Origin: Flavobacterium xueshanense
GTDB taxonomy: Bacteria > Bacteroidota > Bacteroidia > Flavobacteriales > Flavobacteriaceae
Reading direction: 5' to 3'
DNA: 64,000 bases
NCBI RefSeq assembly: GCF_900112975.1
Contig: NZ_FONQ01000007.1
Location: forward strand, 62,001-126,000
How positions within the stretch are numbered: the stretch's first letter is position 1; every line of letters starts with the position of its first letter. Shown here piece by piece: positions 1 to 9,081 of the stretch. Made by a program: the position numbers and the translations under genes. Under the pieces are notes generated by a model. The model was given only the letters and a program-made list of their open reading frames with translations. It was not told the DNA's origin and did not search any database.

Positions 1-105
1 AATATTTTCCATGATTTCGACCTCTCCTAATTCAACAACCATAAAGTGAAGTTTAAGCTTTTTCAACTCTTCTTTGACCGCCATTTTACAGCGATTACTT
101 ACCAT
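1..105 (-). CDS. AraC-type regulator, N-terminal fragment
   Basis: This is the 5' end of a minus-strand gene that runs off the left edge of the window. The ATG at 103-105 gives a 35-residue fragment beginning MVSNRCKM and containing VVELGEVEIMEN. That N-terminus resembles a common flavobacterial AraC/XylS-type regulator whose helix-turn-helix domain would lie outside the window. The frame stays open upstream, and an in-frame TTG at 124-126 would add LKLYIKY, which is also typical of this family, so the start is uncertain. The DNA-binding domain is not visible, so the family call rests on memory of the N-terminal signature alone. Confidence 0.45.
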   Translation of the reverse strand, partial: MVSNRCKMAVKEELKKLKLHFMVVELGEVEIMENI

Positions 106-506
106 GTATTTTATGTACAGTTTCAAATATTTTAATTTTACAGTTTGAACAAAACTAGCTTTTCGTGTTAAAGGTACATTATAAAATTTAACAAATGTGT
201 TATAAAATTTATTCTTGTTAAGCCAATTTGACTTATTTAGAAGTCATTTCATTGTGTTTACTTTTCGTAGTAATTTTGGATCAAAGGTAATTACCTAAAT
301 CTGATTTTTGTTATATAATTATTTTAAATGCTTGTTTAATTACTATTGTTGATTTGGCTCTTAATCAGATGTGTTTGTAATAAATACCATCTTAATAATT
401 AAAAAAGTAACCCTACAAATAATCATTGCCTTCATCTTATTTCATATTTGAAGAGGTGACGGTAACGCAAGATTTCTCAAATAAAAAAGAGAAATTTAAC
501 TTAAAA
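106..506. other. Intergenic region, no gene seen
   Basis: About 400 bases of AT-rich DNA between the AraC-type gene and a lipoprotein gene. It should hold the promoter of the leftward AraC-type gene. A weak hairpin (ATTTCTC at 472-478 with GAGAAAT at 489-495) could end transcription of the lipoprotein gene, but its U-tract is poor. I see no convincing open frame. Confidence 0.4.
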
Positions 507-986
507 TTAATTTATAGGAAAAGAGTTAACCCAATCTAAAGACTTGATAGAGGATACTTTATTTTCTGAATTCATTGTGACACGGAGTTCTTTGTTTGCT
601 ACTTTTTTTGAATACAAACCTTTGTAACGAAACACCGTTGATTTATCAAAATTATTTCTGTATGCTTCAACCAATTGAAGATCAATAAAAGTACCGTAGA
701 ATTGACGAAAACGAGTGCAAGTTTTTGTCAATCTTTCCTCAGTAGTATTTTTAATAACAGAAGGAGTTGCTTCGTTTAATGTGAATGGTTTAAATTTAGA
801 AGTATTGCAAGTCATCAAAACTCTTTTGCCAAGCTCATAAGCTTTACTCTTTTGACTTTCACTAATTTCAGATAATCCAAGTCTTTCAACTTTAACTACT
901 TCCGGTTCTGCTGATGCAGCTACAACATTTTTTGATTTACATCCAATGAGCAAAAAAATACTCAAAACAATAATTAATTTTTTCAT
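507..986 (-). CDS. Small lipoprotein of unknown function
   Basis: Predicted lipoprotein of 159 residues. Residues 1-16 are a signal peptide (KK, hydrophobic stretch) ending in the lipobox LIGC with the lipidated Cys at 16, so it should be anchored in the envelope. The C-terminal half (about 95-150) reads as a small alpha+beta domain reminiscent of DUF3887, but the similarity is weak and I do not assign a function. It follows the M23 peptidase gene with only 3 bases between them on the same strand, so the two are probably co-transcribed and may both act on the envelope. Confidence 0.75.
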   Translation of the reverse strand: MKKLIIVLSIFLLIGCKSKNVVAASAEPEVVKVERLGLSEISESQKSKAYELGKRVLMTCNTSKFKPFTLNEATPSVIKNTTEERLTKTCTRFRQFYGTFIDLQLVEAYRNNFDKSTVFRYKGLYSKKVANKELRVTMNSENKVSSIKSLDWVNSFPIN

Positions 987-989
987 GAT

Positions 990-1667
990 CTATTTTATTT
1001 TTAATAAGATATTGGGGTCCGGACAGTTCTCTAAATAATGTTTCAGATTATTTTCACTGCAAACGCCAGGATAATCGCCAAAGGTATTCGAAATTTCTTT
1101 TATAATTTGAAAATGCAAATGAGGTGCATAATCCCCATTTACCGAAGCATCACCCAAAGTGGCTATTTGTTGCCCTTTTTCATAAACATCACCAATTTTG
1201 ATGTCACTAATACTTTCTAATGATAAATGGCCGTATAACGTGTAAAATTTCTGATCTTCAATTTTGTGTTCTAAAATTATTGTGGGACCATAATCGCCCA
1301 CACCAGTATTGTAATTAAAACTGTGAATAAATCCGTCAATTGCTGCCAAAACAGGTGTTCCTGCTTTAATCCATAAATCTAAACCGATGTGAATGTTGCG
1401 TTCTTCCGTTTTTGAATCGTTGAAAATTTCACTCCTTTGATACAAATTTCTAATTTCATTGTAGCCACCGTAAGCAACTTTTGCGTCATTATCTGTTAAA
1501 TAGCTTTCTATAAATTTTTCAAAATCGGTTGAATTATCGATCTTGTGTTTGCTAAAAGCTTCATTTTTAATGGATAAATCCAAAGGGATGTAGTGATTAT
1601 AATCAATTCTTTCATCTATAACTTTAACATTTTCAATGCCGTGTAAGATGGTTTCTAATGCTTTCAT
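990..1667 (-). CDS. M23 family metallopeptidase
   Basis: LytM/M23-type zinc endopeptidase domain, the family that cuts peptide cross-links of peptidoglycan. The zinc ligands are visible: H93 and D97 in HIGLD, and H185 in HLHF, with catalytic-type histidines H147 (YGH) and H183. The domain fills roughly residues 85-195 of 225. The first 85 residues are not recognised, and no signal peptide is seen, so either export is non-classical or the enzyme works elsewhere. The gene is the first of a two-gene unit with the downstream lipoprotein. The fold call is firm; the substrate is inferred from the family. Confidence 0.82.
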   Translation of the reverse strand: MKALETILHGIENVKVIDERIDYNHYIPLDLSIKNEAFSKHKIDNSTDFEKFIESYLTDNDAKVAYGGYNEIRNLYQRSEIFNDSKTEERNIHIGLDLWIKAGTPVLAAIDGFIHSFNYNTGVGDYGPTIILEHKIEDQKFYTLYGHLSLESISDIKIGDVYEKGQQIATLGDASVNGDYAPHLHFQIIKEISNTFGDYPGVCSENNLKHYLENCPDPNILLKIK

Positions 1668-1896
1668 GTATTGTAAATTTTTAAAACATTAAAATTAAAT
1701 AAAAAATGCCAACATAAAAATTTTGCGCTGGGATTATAACTTTTAATTTTAATTTCTGCATTCAAATTTTGAACAAAAACTACTTAAGTATTAGCATTGC
1801 GCATCGTAATTGTATAAAATCAGCTTTCAATAAATTTTTTTTTTGGATACTACTTTTTCAAATCCTATGAAGGAATTTTTAGAAAATAATATTCTT

Positions 1897-2181
1897 TTAT
1901 TTTTTTATTTCAACTTTTGCTTCGCCACCAGAAACATTTATGCTAGTCTTCGTTTTTCCATCTTTGGTGGTAACGTTTACACCTTCTGTACTTATCGTTA
2001 TGGCGATACTATCTTCAGCTTTGGTAGTTACGGTAGTTGTTTTTTTATTGGTAGTAACTTTGCTTGAAGTTTCTGTTTGCGCAGCAGGAACGTTATTCCC
2101 TTCTTTATCCTTGCAGGATACAATTGCAATCATTGACAATATTCCTAAAAGTAATGTTGTTTTTCTAATCTTATTTGGTTT
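1897..2181 (-). CDS. Small Thr/Lys-rich lipoprotein, start unclear
   Basis: A short lipoprotein with lipobox AIVSC followed by KDKEGN and a Thr/Ser/Lys-rich tail ending VEIKK. The frame has no ATG that gives a complete signal peptide. A TTG at 2137-2139 would yield only MSMIAIVSC, without the positive n-region. Extending the frame upstream reads RKTTLLLGILSMIAIVSC, a perfect lipoprotein signal, up to a stop at 2182-2184. The only suitable initiator there is an ATT at 2167-2169. The interval given is the whole open frame. Function unknown; a surface-exposed or spacer-like role is possible. Confidence 0.5.
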   Translation of the reverse strand, partial: KPNKIRKTTLLLGILSMIAIVSCKDKEGNNVPAAQTETSSKVTTNKKTTTVTTKAEDSIAITISTEGVNVTTKDGKTKTSINVSGGEAKVEIKK

Positions 2182-2244
2182 TTAAATGGTTAACTATTTT
2201 AGCTCACAACATACTATTTTATTTGTGTAAGTGAATTAGAAGTA

Positions 2245-2277
2245 CAAAAAAATCCTAACCGTTACCGATTAGGATTT
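2245..2277 (-). terminator. Intrinsic terminator after the E1 gene
   Basis: Stem AAATCCTAA (2250-2258) pairs with TTAGGATTT (2269-2277). Read on the minus strand it is followed by a run of T. It lies just downstream of the stop codon at 2299, as expected for the 2-oxoacid dehydrogenase E1 gene. Confidence 0.8.
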
Positions 2278-2298
2278 ATAACTTGCAAAACATTTATT

Positions 2299-4707
2299 TT
2301 AATATAAACTTGGATATTTTGATGGATTTACTTCATTCATCATTTCGTATACTTTCTCAAAAATATCTTCAGCAGAAGGTTTAGAAAAATAATCTCCGTC
2401 TGTACCGTAAGCCGGTCGGTGTGCTTTTGCTGTCAAGGTTTGTGGCTTGCTGTCTAAATGATGATAAGCATCTTGTTGCTCAATTATTTGTTGTAAAATA
2501 TAAGCCGAAGCGCCACCAGGGACATCTTCATCAATTACTAACAGACGATTTGTTTTAGAAATACTTTTTACAATATCTTGATTAACATCAAATGGAAGTA
2601 ATGATTGTAAATCGATAATTTCACAATCAATTCCCACTTCAAGCAATTCTTTTGCCGCTTGCTGTATCAATCGTAAAGTTGAACCATAAGAAACTAATGT
2701 AATATCAGATCCTTGTTTAAGCGTTTCCACCACCCCGATTGGAGTTTTAAATTCGCCATAATTCATCGGCATTTTTTCTTTCAATCGATAGCCATTCAAA
2801 CATTCGATTACTAAAGCAGGTTCGTCACATTCGAGCAAACTGTTATAAAAACCAGCTGCTTGTGTCATATTTCTTGGAACCAAAACGTGAATTCCTCTGA
2901 TGGCATTTATAATCATTCCCATAGGAGAACCTGAGTGCCAGATGCCTTCTAAACGGTGGCCACGAGTACGTATAATAAGAGGTGCTTTTTGTTTGCCCAC
3001 TGTTCTGTATCTCAAGGTTGCCAAGTCATCACTCATGATTTGGATAGCATACAATAAATAATCTAGATATTGAATTTCGGCAATGGGACGTAAGCCTCTT
3101 AACGCCATTCCAATTCCTTGTCCTAATATAGTTGCTTCACGAATTCCAACATCGGCAACGCGTAACTCTCCGTATTTTTCCTGCATTCCTTCTAAACCTT
3201 GATTCACATCCCCAATGGCTCCGGCATCTTCACCAAAAATTAATGTTTCAGGGTATTTTGTAAAAATGGCATCAAAATTATCACGCAGAATCATTCGGCC
3301 ATCCGTGTCTTCTTTTGCATCTTCATCGTAAATTGGCAATACTTCTTTAACAGAAAAAACATTTAAATCAGTTTCAGAAAATAAATTACTGCTAAAATTC
3401 TTTTGAGTTTTAGCGATGTATGCTGTAATCCACTGCGAAAGTTCTTCTTTACCAGTTTCATTTTGAATTAAACGCAATACTTTGCGGGCAGTAACCAAAA
3501 TTTCTTTTTTCAAAGGAGATTTGATTTCGCTTAAATCAGCAATGAATTTTAATATTGTTGCTTTATTTGAACTGGAATCAGCAATTTTTTGCAATAAAGC
3601 AACCAGTTCTTTTTGCTCTTCAACAATAGGTTCTATGAAGGCATTCCAAGCAGCTTTTTTGCCTTCTAAAACGTCTTTTTTTGCTTGTGCATCAATAGCT
3701 TCGATTTCTTCTGGTGATGCAATATTAATGGCAATCATCCATAATTTCATTTGACGAATACAATCAAAATCTCGTTCCCAAGCCAATCGATCCGCGTTTT
3801 TGTATCTTTCGTGAGAACCGGAACTGGAATGTCCTTGTGGTTGTGTCAATTCATTTACGTGAATTAAAACAGGAACGTGATTTTCTCTGGCAATAGTTGC
3901 GGCTTTTTCATACGTGGCAATTAAGTCCGCATAATCCCAACCTTTTACTCTTAGAATTTCAAAACCATTTGTATTGTGTTCTCTTTGATATCCTTTTAAT
4001 ATTTCTGATATGTTTTCTTTTGTTGTTTGGTGTCTGGCATGAACAGAAATTCCGTATTCATCATCCCAAACGCTCATTACCATTGGTACTTGTAAAACAC
4101 CTGCAGCATTTATGGTTTCAAAAAACAAGCCTTCAGATGTACTTGCGTTTCCAATAGTTCCCCACGCAATTTCATTTCCTTCAACAGAAAAATTAGAAGA
4201 ATTTGGTATTCCTGAAACTTGTCTGTATATTTTTGATGCCTGGGCAAGACCTAGTAATCTTGGCATTTGTCCCGCTGTAGGAGAAATATCAGCACTTGAA
4301 TTTTTTTGTTTTGTTAAATTTTTCCAAGAACCATCTTTGTTTAAACTATGAGTGGCAAAGTGACCGCCCATTTGTCTTCCTCCTGACATCGGATCTTGTT
4401 CAATATCAGTATGTCCGTATAATCCGGCAAAGAATTGTTGAATAGTAAGTTCACCAATGGCCATCATAAAAGTTTGATCGCGATAATATCCGGAACGGAA
4501 ATCACCGTTTTGAAACACTTTTGCCATAGCAAGTTGCGGTACTTCTTTTCCATCACCAAAAATACCAAACTTGGCTTTTCCAGTTAATACTTCCTTGCGT
4601 CCTAACAGGCTGCACTCTCGGCTTATCATGGCTGTTGTATAGTCCTTTAAAACTTCGATTTTGAAATCTTCAAACGTCAATGTAGTATTGGTTTTTTCTT
4701 TTATCAT
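2299..4707 (-). CDS. 2-oxoacid dehydrogenase E1, alpha-beta fusion
   Basis: Thiamine-diphosphate-dependent E1 of a branched-chain or other 2-oxoacid dehydrogenase complex, decarboxylating the 2-oxoacid and passing the acyl group to the E2 lipoyl arm. Residues about 20-400 are the E1-alpha part, with the ThDP/Mg motif region TIGNASTSEG (184-193) and VWDDEYGIS shortly after. Residues about 465-800 are the E1-beta part, with FGEDAGAIGDVNQG, a transketolase-type pyrimidine-binding segment and the C-terminal domain (LLVIDEDVPGGASA). At 802 residues it is the fused form common in Bacteroidota. E2/E3 genes are not in the window. The exact substrate (branched-chain versus other 2-oxoacids) is inferred. 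Confidence 0.88.
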   Translation of the reverse strand: MIKEKTNTTLTFEDFKIEVLKDYTTAMISRECSLLGRKEVLTGKAKFGIFGDGKEVPQLAMAKVFQNGDFRSGYYRDQTFMMAIGELTIQQFFAGLYGHTDIEQDPMSGGRQMGGHFATHSLNKDGSWKNLTKQKNSSADISPTAGQMPRLLGLAQASKIYRQVSGIPNSSNFSVEGNEIAWGTIGNASTSEGLFFETINAAGVLQVPMVMSVWDDEYGISVHARHQTTKENISEILKGYQREHNTNGFEILRVKGWDYADLIATYEKAATIARENHVPVLIHVNELTQPQGHSSSGSHERYKNADRLAWERDFDCIRQMKLWMIAINIASPEEIEAIDAQAKKDVLEGKKAAWNAFIEPIVEEQKELVALLQKIADSSSNKATILKFIADLSEIKSPLKKEILVTARKVLRLIQNETGKEELSQWITAYIAKTQKNFSSNLFSETDLNVFSVKEVLPIYDEDAKEDTDGRMILRDNFDAIFTKYPETLIFGEDAGAIGDVNQGLEGMQEKYGELRVADVGIREATILGQGIGMALRGLRPIAEIQYLDYLLYAIQIMSDDLATLRYRTVGKQKAPLIIRTRGHRLEGIWHSGSPMGMIINAIRGIHVLVPRNMTQAAGFYNSLLECDEPALVIECLNGYRLKEKMPMNYGEFKTPIGVVETLKQGSDITLVSYGSTLRLIQQAAKELLEVGIDCEIIDLQSLLPFDVNQDIVKSISKTNRLLVIDEDVPGGASAYILQQIIEQQDAYHHLDSKPQTLTAKAHRPAYGTDGDYFSKPSAEDIFEKVYEMMNEVNPSKYPSLY

Positions 4708-4893
4708 AATTGAAAAGTGTAACTTTAAATGCCAAATTTACTTAAAAACAACCTATTTTCATAATACATTGAAAAAAATAGAATTTAATTTTTGCAATTT
4801 ATTCTAATAAAAAGAACTTTATTTTTTCACTATATGTAATTTTATACATTAATATCTAAGAATACTTTAATAAATATTGATAATAACATTGAA

Positions 4894-7722
4894 TTAGAAC
4901 CATTTTCGATTAAAAAGATTGATTAATGTTTTAGGCGAAAAAGTTACAATAAAACGTATTTTTTCATTGTAATTATCTTGGGTAATTTCCCATCCATTGT
5001 TAGAATAGACTGGAAAATACAATTCAAAATAGTCTGTAACCAGATTTAGGCGAATTCCACTGTCGTAAACAAATCGCTGTTTCACGTCTTTATTTTTGAT
5101 GAAACCAATATCGCCATAGACCTCAATCCAGTTCCAGATACTATAACTCGCATTGAAGGTGGTAATCCATCGATTGGCAAAAGGAGTAGCAATTTTGGAC
5201 TTAAAACCGCCTTCTGCCAATACATATTGTTGACTAAAAAGTCCCGTGCTTTCTGATCTTCCAAAATAATTATAATCAAAAAGGTAATCCGTGGGTCTGT
5301 CCAATGCGAAACTGAAAAAATCCGATTGCGTTTTATTATACAAAAAACTCCCTGCGTAAAAGCGAAGATTAATTTGGCGGTTATCTTCAAATAGTTTTCG
5401 ATATTCAATTTCACCCGTAATTTTCCCAAATTTTCCCGAAATTTGTAAATCGGACGTAAAATTAAAATGATTCGTAACCTCCGTTTTTGTATTGATGTAT
5501 CTCGCATCAAATACCGAATAATTTTCTGGCGAGTTGTCAAGAACCAAAGCGCTTTTTTCCTTATTTACAATCACTTGTCGGAATAAGAAAAGTTGTTTCC
5601 TATTATCTCTGAAATTTGGCTCCCTAATTCGTAATTGTATGGCCGGATTCAATCTAAAATAGGAGGCATCTTCGGCATAATTAAAATAGGAGCCGCTTAT
5701 AGAATATCGGGCATTATAAAGATTGCTTTTTCTAAAATTTTGATTGACTACGAAAACGGCTGAACCGGATAAATTATTCGATTTGGTAGAGTAGGACGGA
5801 TTGACATCAAAAATAAAAGGCTTTTCAAGAATGGTTTTATTGTGGAGTCGCAGTCCGGGAGTCAGACCGTCGTACAAGTTGTAATAAATGGATGGAACGT
5901 ACAGGATTTGATTGTAATACGGGTCTTCCAAGTCTTTCATGAATACAAATTTAACCGGACGATTATTAGGGAAAAAACCTTCTAATTTCTTCCAGTTATT
6001 TCTTAAGTTGTACTCTGGAACTTCATTTTTTAGATTTAAAATAATCTTATCAATACTGTTTCTGGGAATTGTAAATGTGCTGTCGCATTCTTCAATATCC
6101 AGCCATTGTTTAAAAACGATTGCTCCTTTTTTTGTGCCATAAACCGGAATAGGAATTGGCGCTCCTGTTCGGTTTTTAACTGAAAAAGTAATGCTGTCTT
6201 CGGTTTTTGTAACGCTCGAAAATTTATAATCAATAATGTCTCTGGAATCAATAATGGTTTTAAAAAACCAACTAATATCTTTGGTGGTTTTTGATTTTAA
6301 TACAGTTTCAAAATCAGATCTCGATACTTGTGCGTGCTTATTTTTTTGATAAAATTCCTGTATACTGGTAGTTACAGCATCGTTTTGTAAATAATCATCC
6401 AGAAACCGAATGCTTAATCCTGCTCGGTATTTACTGGCAATTTGTTCGTTGAACTTGATTAAAGTATTCTTTGGAGCTCCTAATCGCTGGTCCAGATTTT
6501 TTCGTGCCATCAGCATGTAAAAATAGCTGTACTGACCGTTAAAATCAATATTGGTCAGATTGAAACTTTTAAGCAATCGGATGTTGGAGGCACTTCCCAT
6601 CATTTTAGTTTTGGGGTGATTTTCATCGATATATTTCATCATCGCATAGACTTGAATTCCATCGTAAATCCAATTGTCTTTTCTCGGATACAGATGCAAA
6701 CTCGTCTTTAGATATTCGTTTAAATAGGTTTTCAAAAACTTAATTTCAAAAATGAATTTGTCCGGAAACGGACTTATAAATGATGGAAGTTGATTCAATC
6801 CATAAAAAGGATTTTTTTCATAATCCGTCTGGGAAACTACAATTTTTTCATACGGATATTTCCCAATCAAATTATTGGCGTAATTTACAATTCTGTCAAT
6901 TATAATTGCTTTTTCAATGTTGTCTACTTTTTTGTTTTTCAAGTCAGTCAGTACTTCAACTGAACTGTTTCTGTAACTCTCAAAATTAGATTTAGGTTCA
7001 ATAATCAGACTAAAATCAGTTCTTTTATTTCCCGATAATCTGTAATGTAAAAAGTCATCTTTTCCAGTTGTTTTAACGCTGTTTAAATCTGATGTTGCTT
7101 CTAAAGTTCCCGGAAGTGTGAGGTCAATTTCGTAATCAGAAACAGCATTTGCAATATCCTCCAGATTATTATTACTATTTTTTATAAAAGTATGGTTTTC
7201 ATACCTTGCAGGAGTTAGGTACCAGTTTTTAAGATTAAAACTACCGTTGTTATTGTAACCGTGTTTTGTAAATTTATCGCTTGGAATTTTTGAGATGTAC
7301 GAAAGATGCAAAGTAATTTTCTGATTTGGAAGTAATTGCTCCTTTAATTGTACCACAATATAATCAGGATTTTTATCTGGTCGTTGCCAAGATAAAAACT
7401 GCTGAGAAGTATCGTTTATAATCAAATTTATTGTGCTGCCGCGTTCTTCTTCTTTGGCCAAATGAAAACCCCTGTAAAATTCGTCCGAAAATCGTTTGGC
7501 AAGCGGTGTGTTTTTATTGGAAAAAGCATGATTCCAATCATTCAAAACGATCGAAGTCAACGTATCATCAGACTGATTTATAAAAATAATTTTCTGTTGT
7601 ATAGCCAATGTTTTATTATCAGCATGAAGCGCCGCAGTCATCTTGTTTTGATGTTGAGCATATTGATGCGCTGATGTTAATAAAACAAAGAAATAAATCG
7701 TTACTTTAAGGTATGATTTCAA
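4894..7722 (-). CDS. M1-like protein with lost zinc site and barrel-like tail
   Basis: A 942-residue exported protein (signal peptide about 1-22). The N-terminal half follows the M1 aminopeptidase plan: a beta-sandwich domain, then GLNQLP (308-313) where M1 enzymes have the GxMEN substrate loop. Where HExxH should lie the sequence reads FLKTYLNEYL (329-338), and the usual DEGxA helix reads YDGIQVY (353-359), so the zinc ligands are gone. The C-terminal part (about 600-942) has alternating aromatic beta-strand patterns and ends in Trp-Phe, as in outer-membrane barrels. I infer a non-catalytic, outer-membrane-attached M1 homologue. It stands alone between the E1 gene and a LOG-family gene. Confidence 0.65.
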   Translation of the reverse strand: MKSYLKVTIYFFVLLTSAHQYAQHQNKMTAALHADNKTLAIQQKIIFINQSDDTLTSIVLNDWNHAFSNKNTPLAKRFSDEFYRGFHLAKEEERGSTINLIINDTSQQFLSWQRPDKNPDYIVVQLKEQLLPNQKITLHLSYISKIPSDKFTKHGYNNNGSFNLKNWYLTPARYENHTFIKNSNNNLEDIANAVSDYEIDLTLPGTLEATSDLNSVKTTGKDDFLHYRLSGNKRTDFSLIIEPKSNFESYRNSSVEVLTDLKNKKVDNIEKAIIIDRIVNYANNLIGKYPYEKIVVSQTDYEKNPFYGLNQLPSFISPFPDKFIFEIKFLKTYLNEYLKTSLHLYPRKDNWIYDGIQVYAMMKYIDENHPKTKMMGSASNIRLLKSFNLTNIDFNGQYSYFYMLMARKNLDQRLGAPKNTLIKFNEQIASKYRAGLSIRFLDDYLQNDAVTTSIQEFYQKNKHAQVSRSDFETVLKSKTTKDISWFFKTIIDSRDIIDYKFSSVTKTEDSITFSVKNRTGAPIPIPVYGTKKGAIVFKQWLDIEECDSTFTIPRNSIDKIILNLKNEVPEYNLRNNWKKLEGFFPNNRPVKFVFMKDLEDPYYNQILYVPSIYYNLYDGLTPGLRLHNKTILEKPFIFDVNPSYSTKSNNLSGSAVFVVNQNFRKSNLYNARYSISGSYFNYAEDASYFRLNPAIQLRIREPNFRDNRKQLFLFRQVIVNKEKSALVLDNSPENYSVFDARYINTKTEVTNHFNFTSDLQISGKFGKITGEIEYRKLFEDNRQINLRFYAGSFLYNKTQSDFFSFALDRPTDYLFDYNYFGRSESTGLFSQQYVLAEGGFKSKIATPFANRWITTFNASYSIWNWIEVYGDIGFIKNKDVKQRFVYDSGIRLNLVTDYFELYFPVYSNNGWEITQDNYNEKIRFIVTFSPKTLINLFNRKWF

Positions 7723-7800
7723 GATTCGGTATTAATTTATTAAAAAAATAAATATACTTATAATTAGATATAATTGTTCTAATGTCCCTTAAAATTAAGC

Positions 7801-7830
7801 AAAAAAAGAAACTGTTTTTAAGGCAGTTTC
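7801..7830 (-). terminator. Intrinsic terminator after the LOG-family gene
   Basis: GAAACTG (7808-7814) pairs with CAGTTTC (7824-7830); on the minus strand the stem is followed by seven T. It lies directly below the stop codon of the gene at 7837-8571. Confidence 0.75.
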
Positions 7831-7836
7831 ATTTTT

Positions 7837-8571
7837 TTAAAAGTTTGGTGATAAATCGTATTTCTTATAAAAGGCATTGAGGACATCAACCACTTCATCT
7901 TCAGTGTCTACAATTTTAAATAAATTTAAATCTTGAGCACTTACGGTACACGCTTTTTCTACTAATACTGTTTTAATCCAATCAATTAATCCCGACCAAA
8001 AACTGGTACCAACAAGAATAATTGGGAACTTTGCTATTTTTTTCGTCTGAATCAAAGTTATCGCTTCAAATAATTCATCCATCGTTCCAAAACCTCCCGG
8101 CATCACAACGAAGCCTTGTGAATATTTGACAAACATCACTTTTCGAACAAAGAAATAATCAAAATTCAGATTTTTATCGCTGTCTATATATGGGTTAAAA
8201 TGTTGCTCAAAAGGCAATTCAATATTCAATCCTACTGATGTTCCTCCGCCCAGATGTGCGCCTTTATTTCCGGCTTCCATAATTCCGGGACCACCGCCAG
8301 TAATCACGCCATAACCGGCTTTACTGATTTTGTATGCAATTTTTTCTGCCAATAAATAATTAGCATCTTCGGGCTTCGTTCTTGCGGAACCAAAAATAGA
8401 TACACAAGGACCAATGCGTCCCATACTTTCATAACCGTTTACAAATTCGGCCATAATTTTAAAAATCGCCCAACTATCATTGGTTCTTATTTCGTTCCAG
8501 GTTTTTCTTTTTAGACGATCTTGGATTACTTTATCTTCGTCATTATCAAAATCTTCTAATCTCATATTCAA
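7837..8571 (-). CDS. LOG family (TIGR00730) Rossmann-fold protein
   Basis: Member of the LOG/YgdH family, whose characterised members hydrolyse nucleoside 5'-monophosphates such as cytokinin riboside monophosphates to base and ribose 5-phosphate. The diagnostic motif PGGFGTMDE is present in the second half, and the glycine-rich loop ITGGGPGIMEAGN occurs earlier. 244 residues matches the longer bacterial subgroup. Many members are mis-annotated as lysine decarboxylases; there is no PLP lysine context here. The gene is monocistronic with its own terminator, and its upstream region holds a dispersed hairpin repeat (8598-8680). Confidence 0.85.
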   Translation of the reverse strand: MNMRLEDFDNDEDKVIQDRLKRKTWNEIRTNDSWAIFKIMAEFVNGYESMGRIGPCVSIFGSARTKPEDANYLLAEKIAYKISKAGYGVITGGGPGIMEAGNKGAHLGGGTSVGLNIELPFEQHFNPYIDSDKNLNFDYFFVRKVMFVKYSQGFVVMPGGFGTMDELFEAITLIQTKKIAKFPIILVGTSFWSGLIDWIKTVLVEKACTVSAQDLNLFKIVDTEDEVVDVLNAFYKKYDLSPNF

Positions 8572-8597
8572 AAATATAATTTAATTTCTGTTTTTTT

Positions 8598-8680
8598 AGG
8601 AGCTATTTCCTGCTATCCTTTTCAATCTTTATTGTTTTAAAGAAAAACAATAAAGGATTTCCATTCCTATCAGGGCTAGG
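8598..8680. repeat. Dispersed hairpin repeat, copy 1
   Basis: An 83-base element beginning AGGAGCTATTTCC and ending ATCAGGGCTAGG. Its core is a long hairpin: AATCTTTATTGTTTT (8624-8638), loop AAAG, and the complementary arm at 8643-8659. A second copy lies at 57769-57850 with the same outer sequences and loop but a different, still complementary stem. It separates the cupin gene from the LOG-family gene. I recognise it as a repeat type seen between genes in flavobacteria, but this window alone supports only two copies. Confidence 0.8.
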
Positions 8681-8685
8681 TAAAT

Positions 8686-9045
8686 TTAATACGTTTGTTC
8701 TTCAATTGATTTTGTTATTTTAGAGATAACTTTACCGGTATGTTCAGTAGTTTTTGATTCTACGAGCATAATTAAGCATTCGTCAGTTGACGAAATTCTG
8801 TGGTTTATACCTTTTTTAACCACAAATAAATCTCCTTTTTTCATAGAGAATTTGGTCTCGTTTTCAATTTCCATTAAAAGTTCTCCTTCTACAATGTAAA
8901 ATAATTCATCTTCATTTTCGTGATTATGCCATGGCAGATCTTGGCCTTTAATTTTAGCCACCTTGATAAATTGATCATTAACTTCGCCAATTATTTTAGG
9001 TGAAAAGTAGTTTTCTACACCGCTGAACGCTTCTTTTAAATTCAT
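8686..9045 (-). CDS. Single-domain cupin protein
   Basis: A 119-residue protein that is essentially one cupin barrel. Motif 1 appears as HNHENEDELFYIVEGE (about 40-55), which supplies the His/Glu metal ligands. Motif 2 appears as GDLFVVKKGINHRI (about 71-84), with the last metal-binding His. It resembles the mannose-6-phosphate-isomerase-like cupins that bind small molecules or metals; substrate unknown. Its stop lies just beyond the dispersed hairpin repeat, and the uvrA stop codon is 36 bases upstream on the same strand, so it may be the second gene of a uvrA transcript. Confidence 0.8.
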   Translation of the reverse strand: MNLKEAFSGVENYFSPKIIGEVNDQFIKVAKIKGQDLPWHNHENEDELFYIVEGELLMEIENETKFSMKKGDLFVVKKGINHRISSTDECLIMLVESKTTEHTGKVISKITKSIEEQTY

Positions 9046-9081
9046 AATTTCCCGAAATTATTTTTTTAGTTTTTATTAATA

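Noticed and set aside
2299..4707. Transketolase annotation for the fused E1 protein
   Set aside because: The C-terminal half has a transketolase-like pyrimidine domain, but the N-terminal half is E1-alpha; the fusion is the 2-oxoacid dehydrogenase form.
7837..8571. Lysine decarboxylase
   Set aside because: The PGGxGTxxE motif belongs to LOG-family nucleotide hydrolases; the lysine decarboxylase label is a common mis-annotation.
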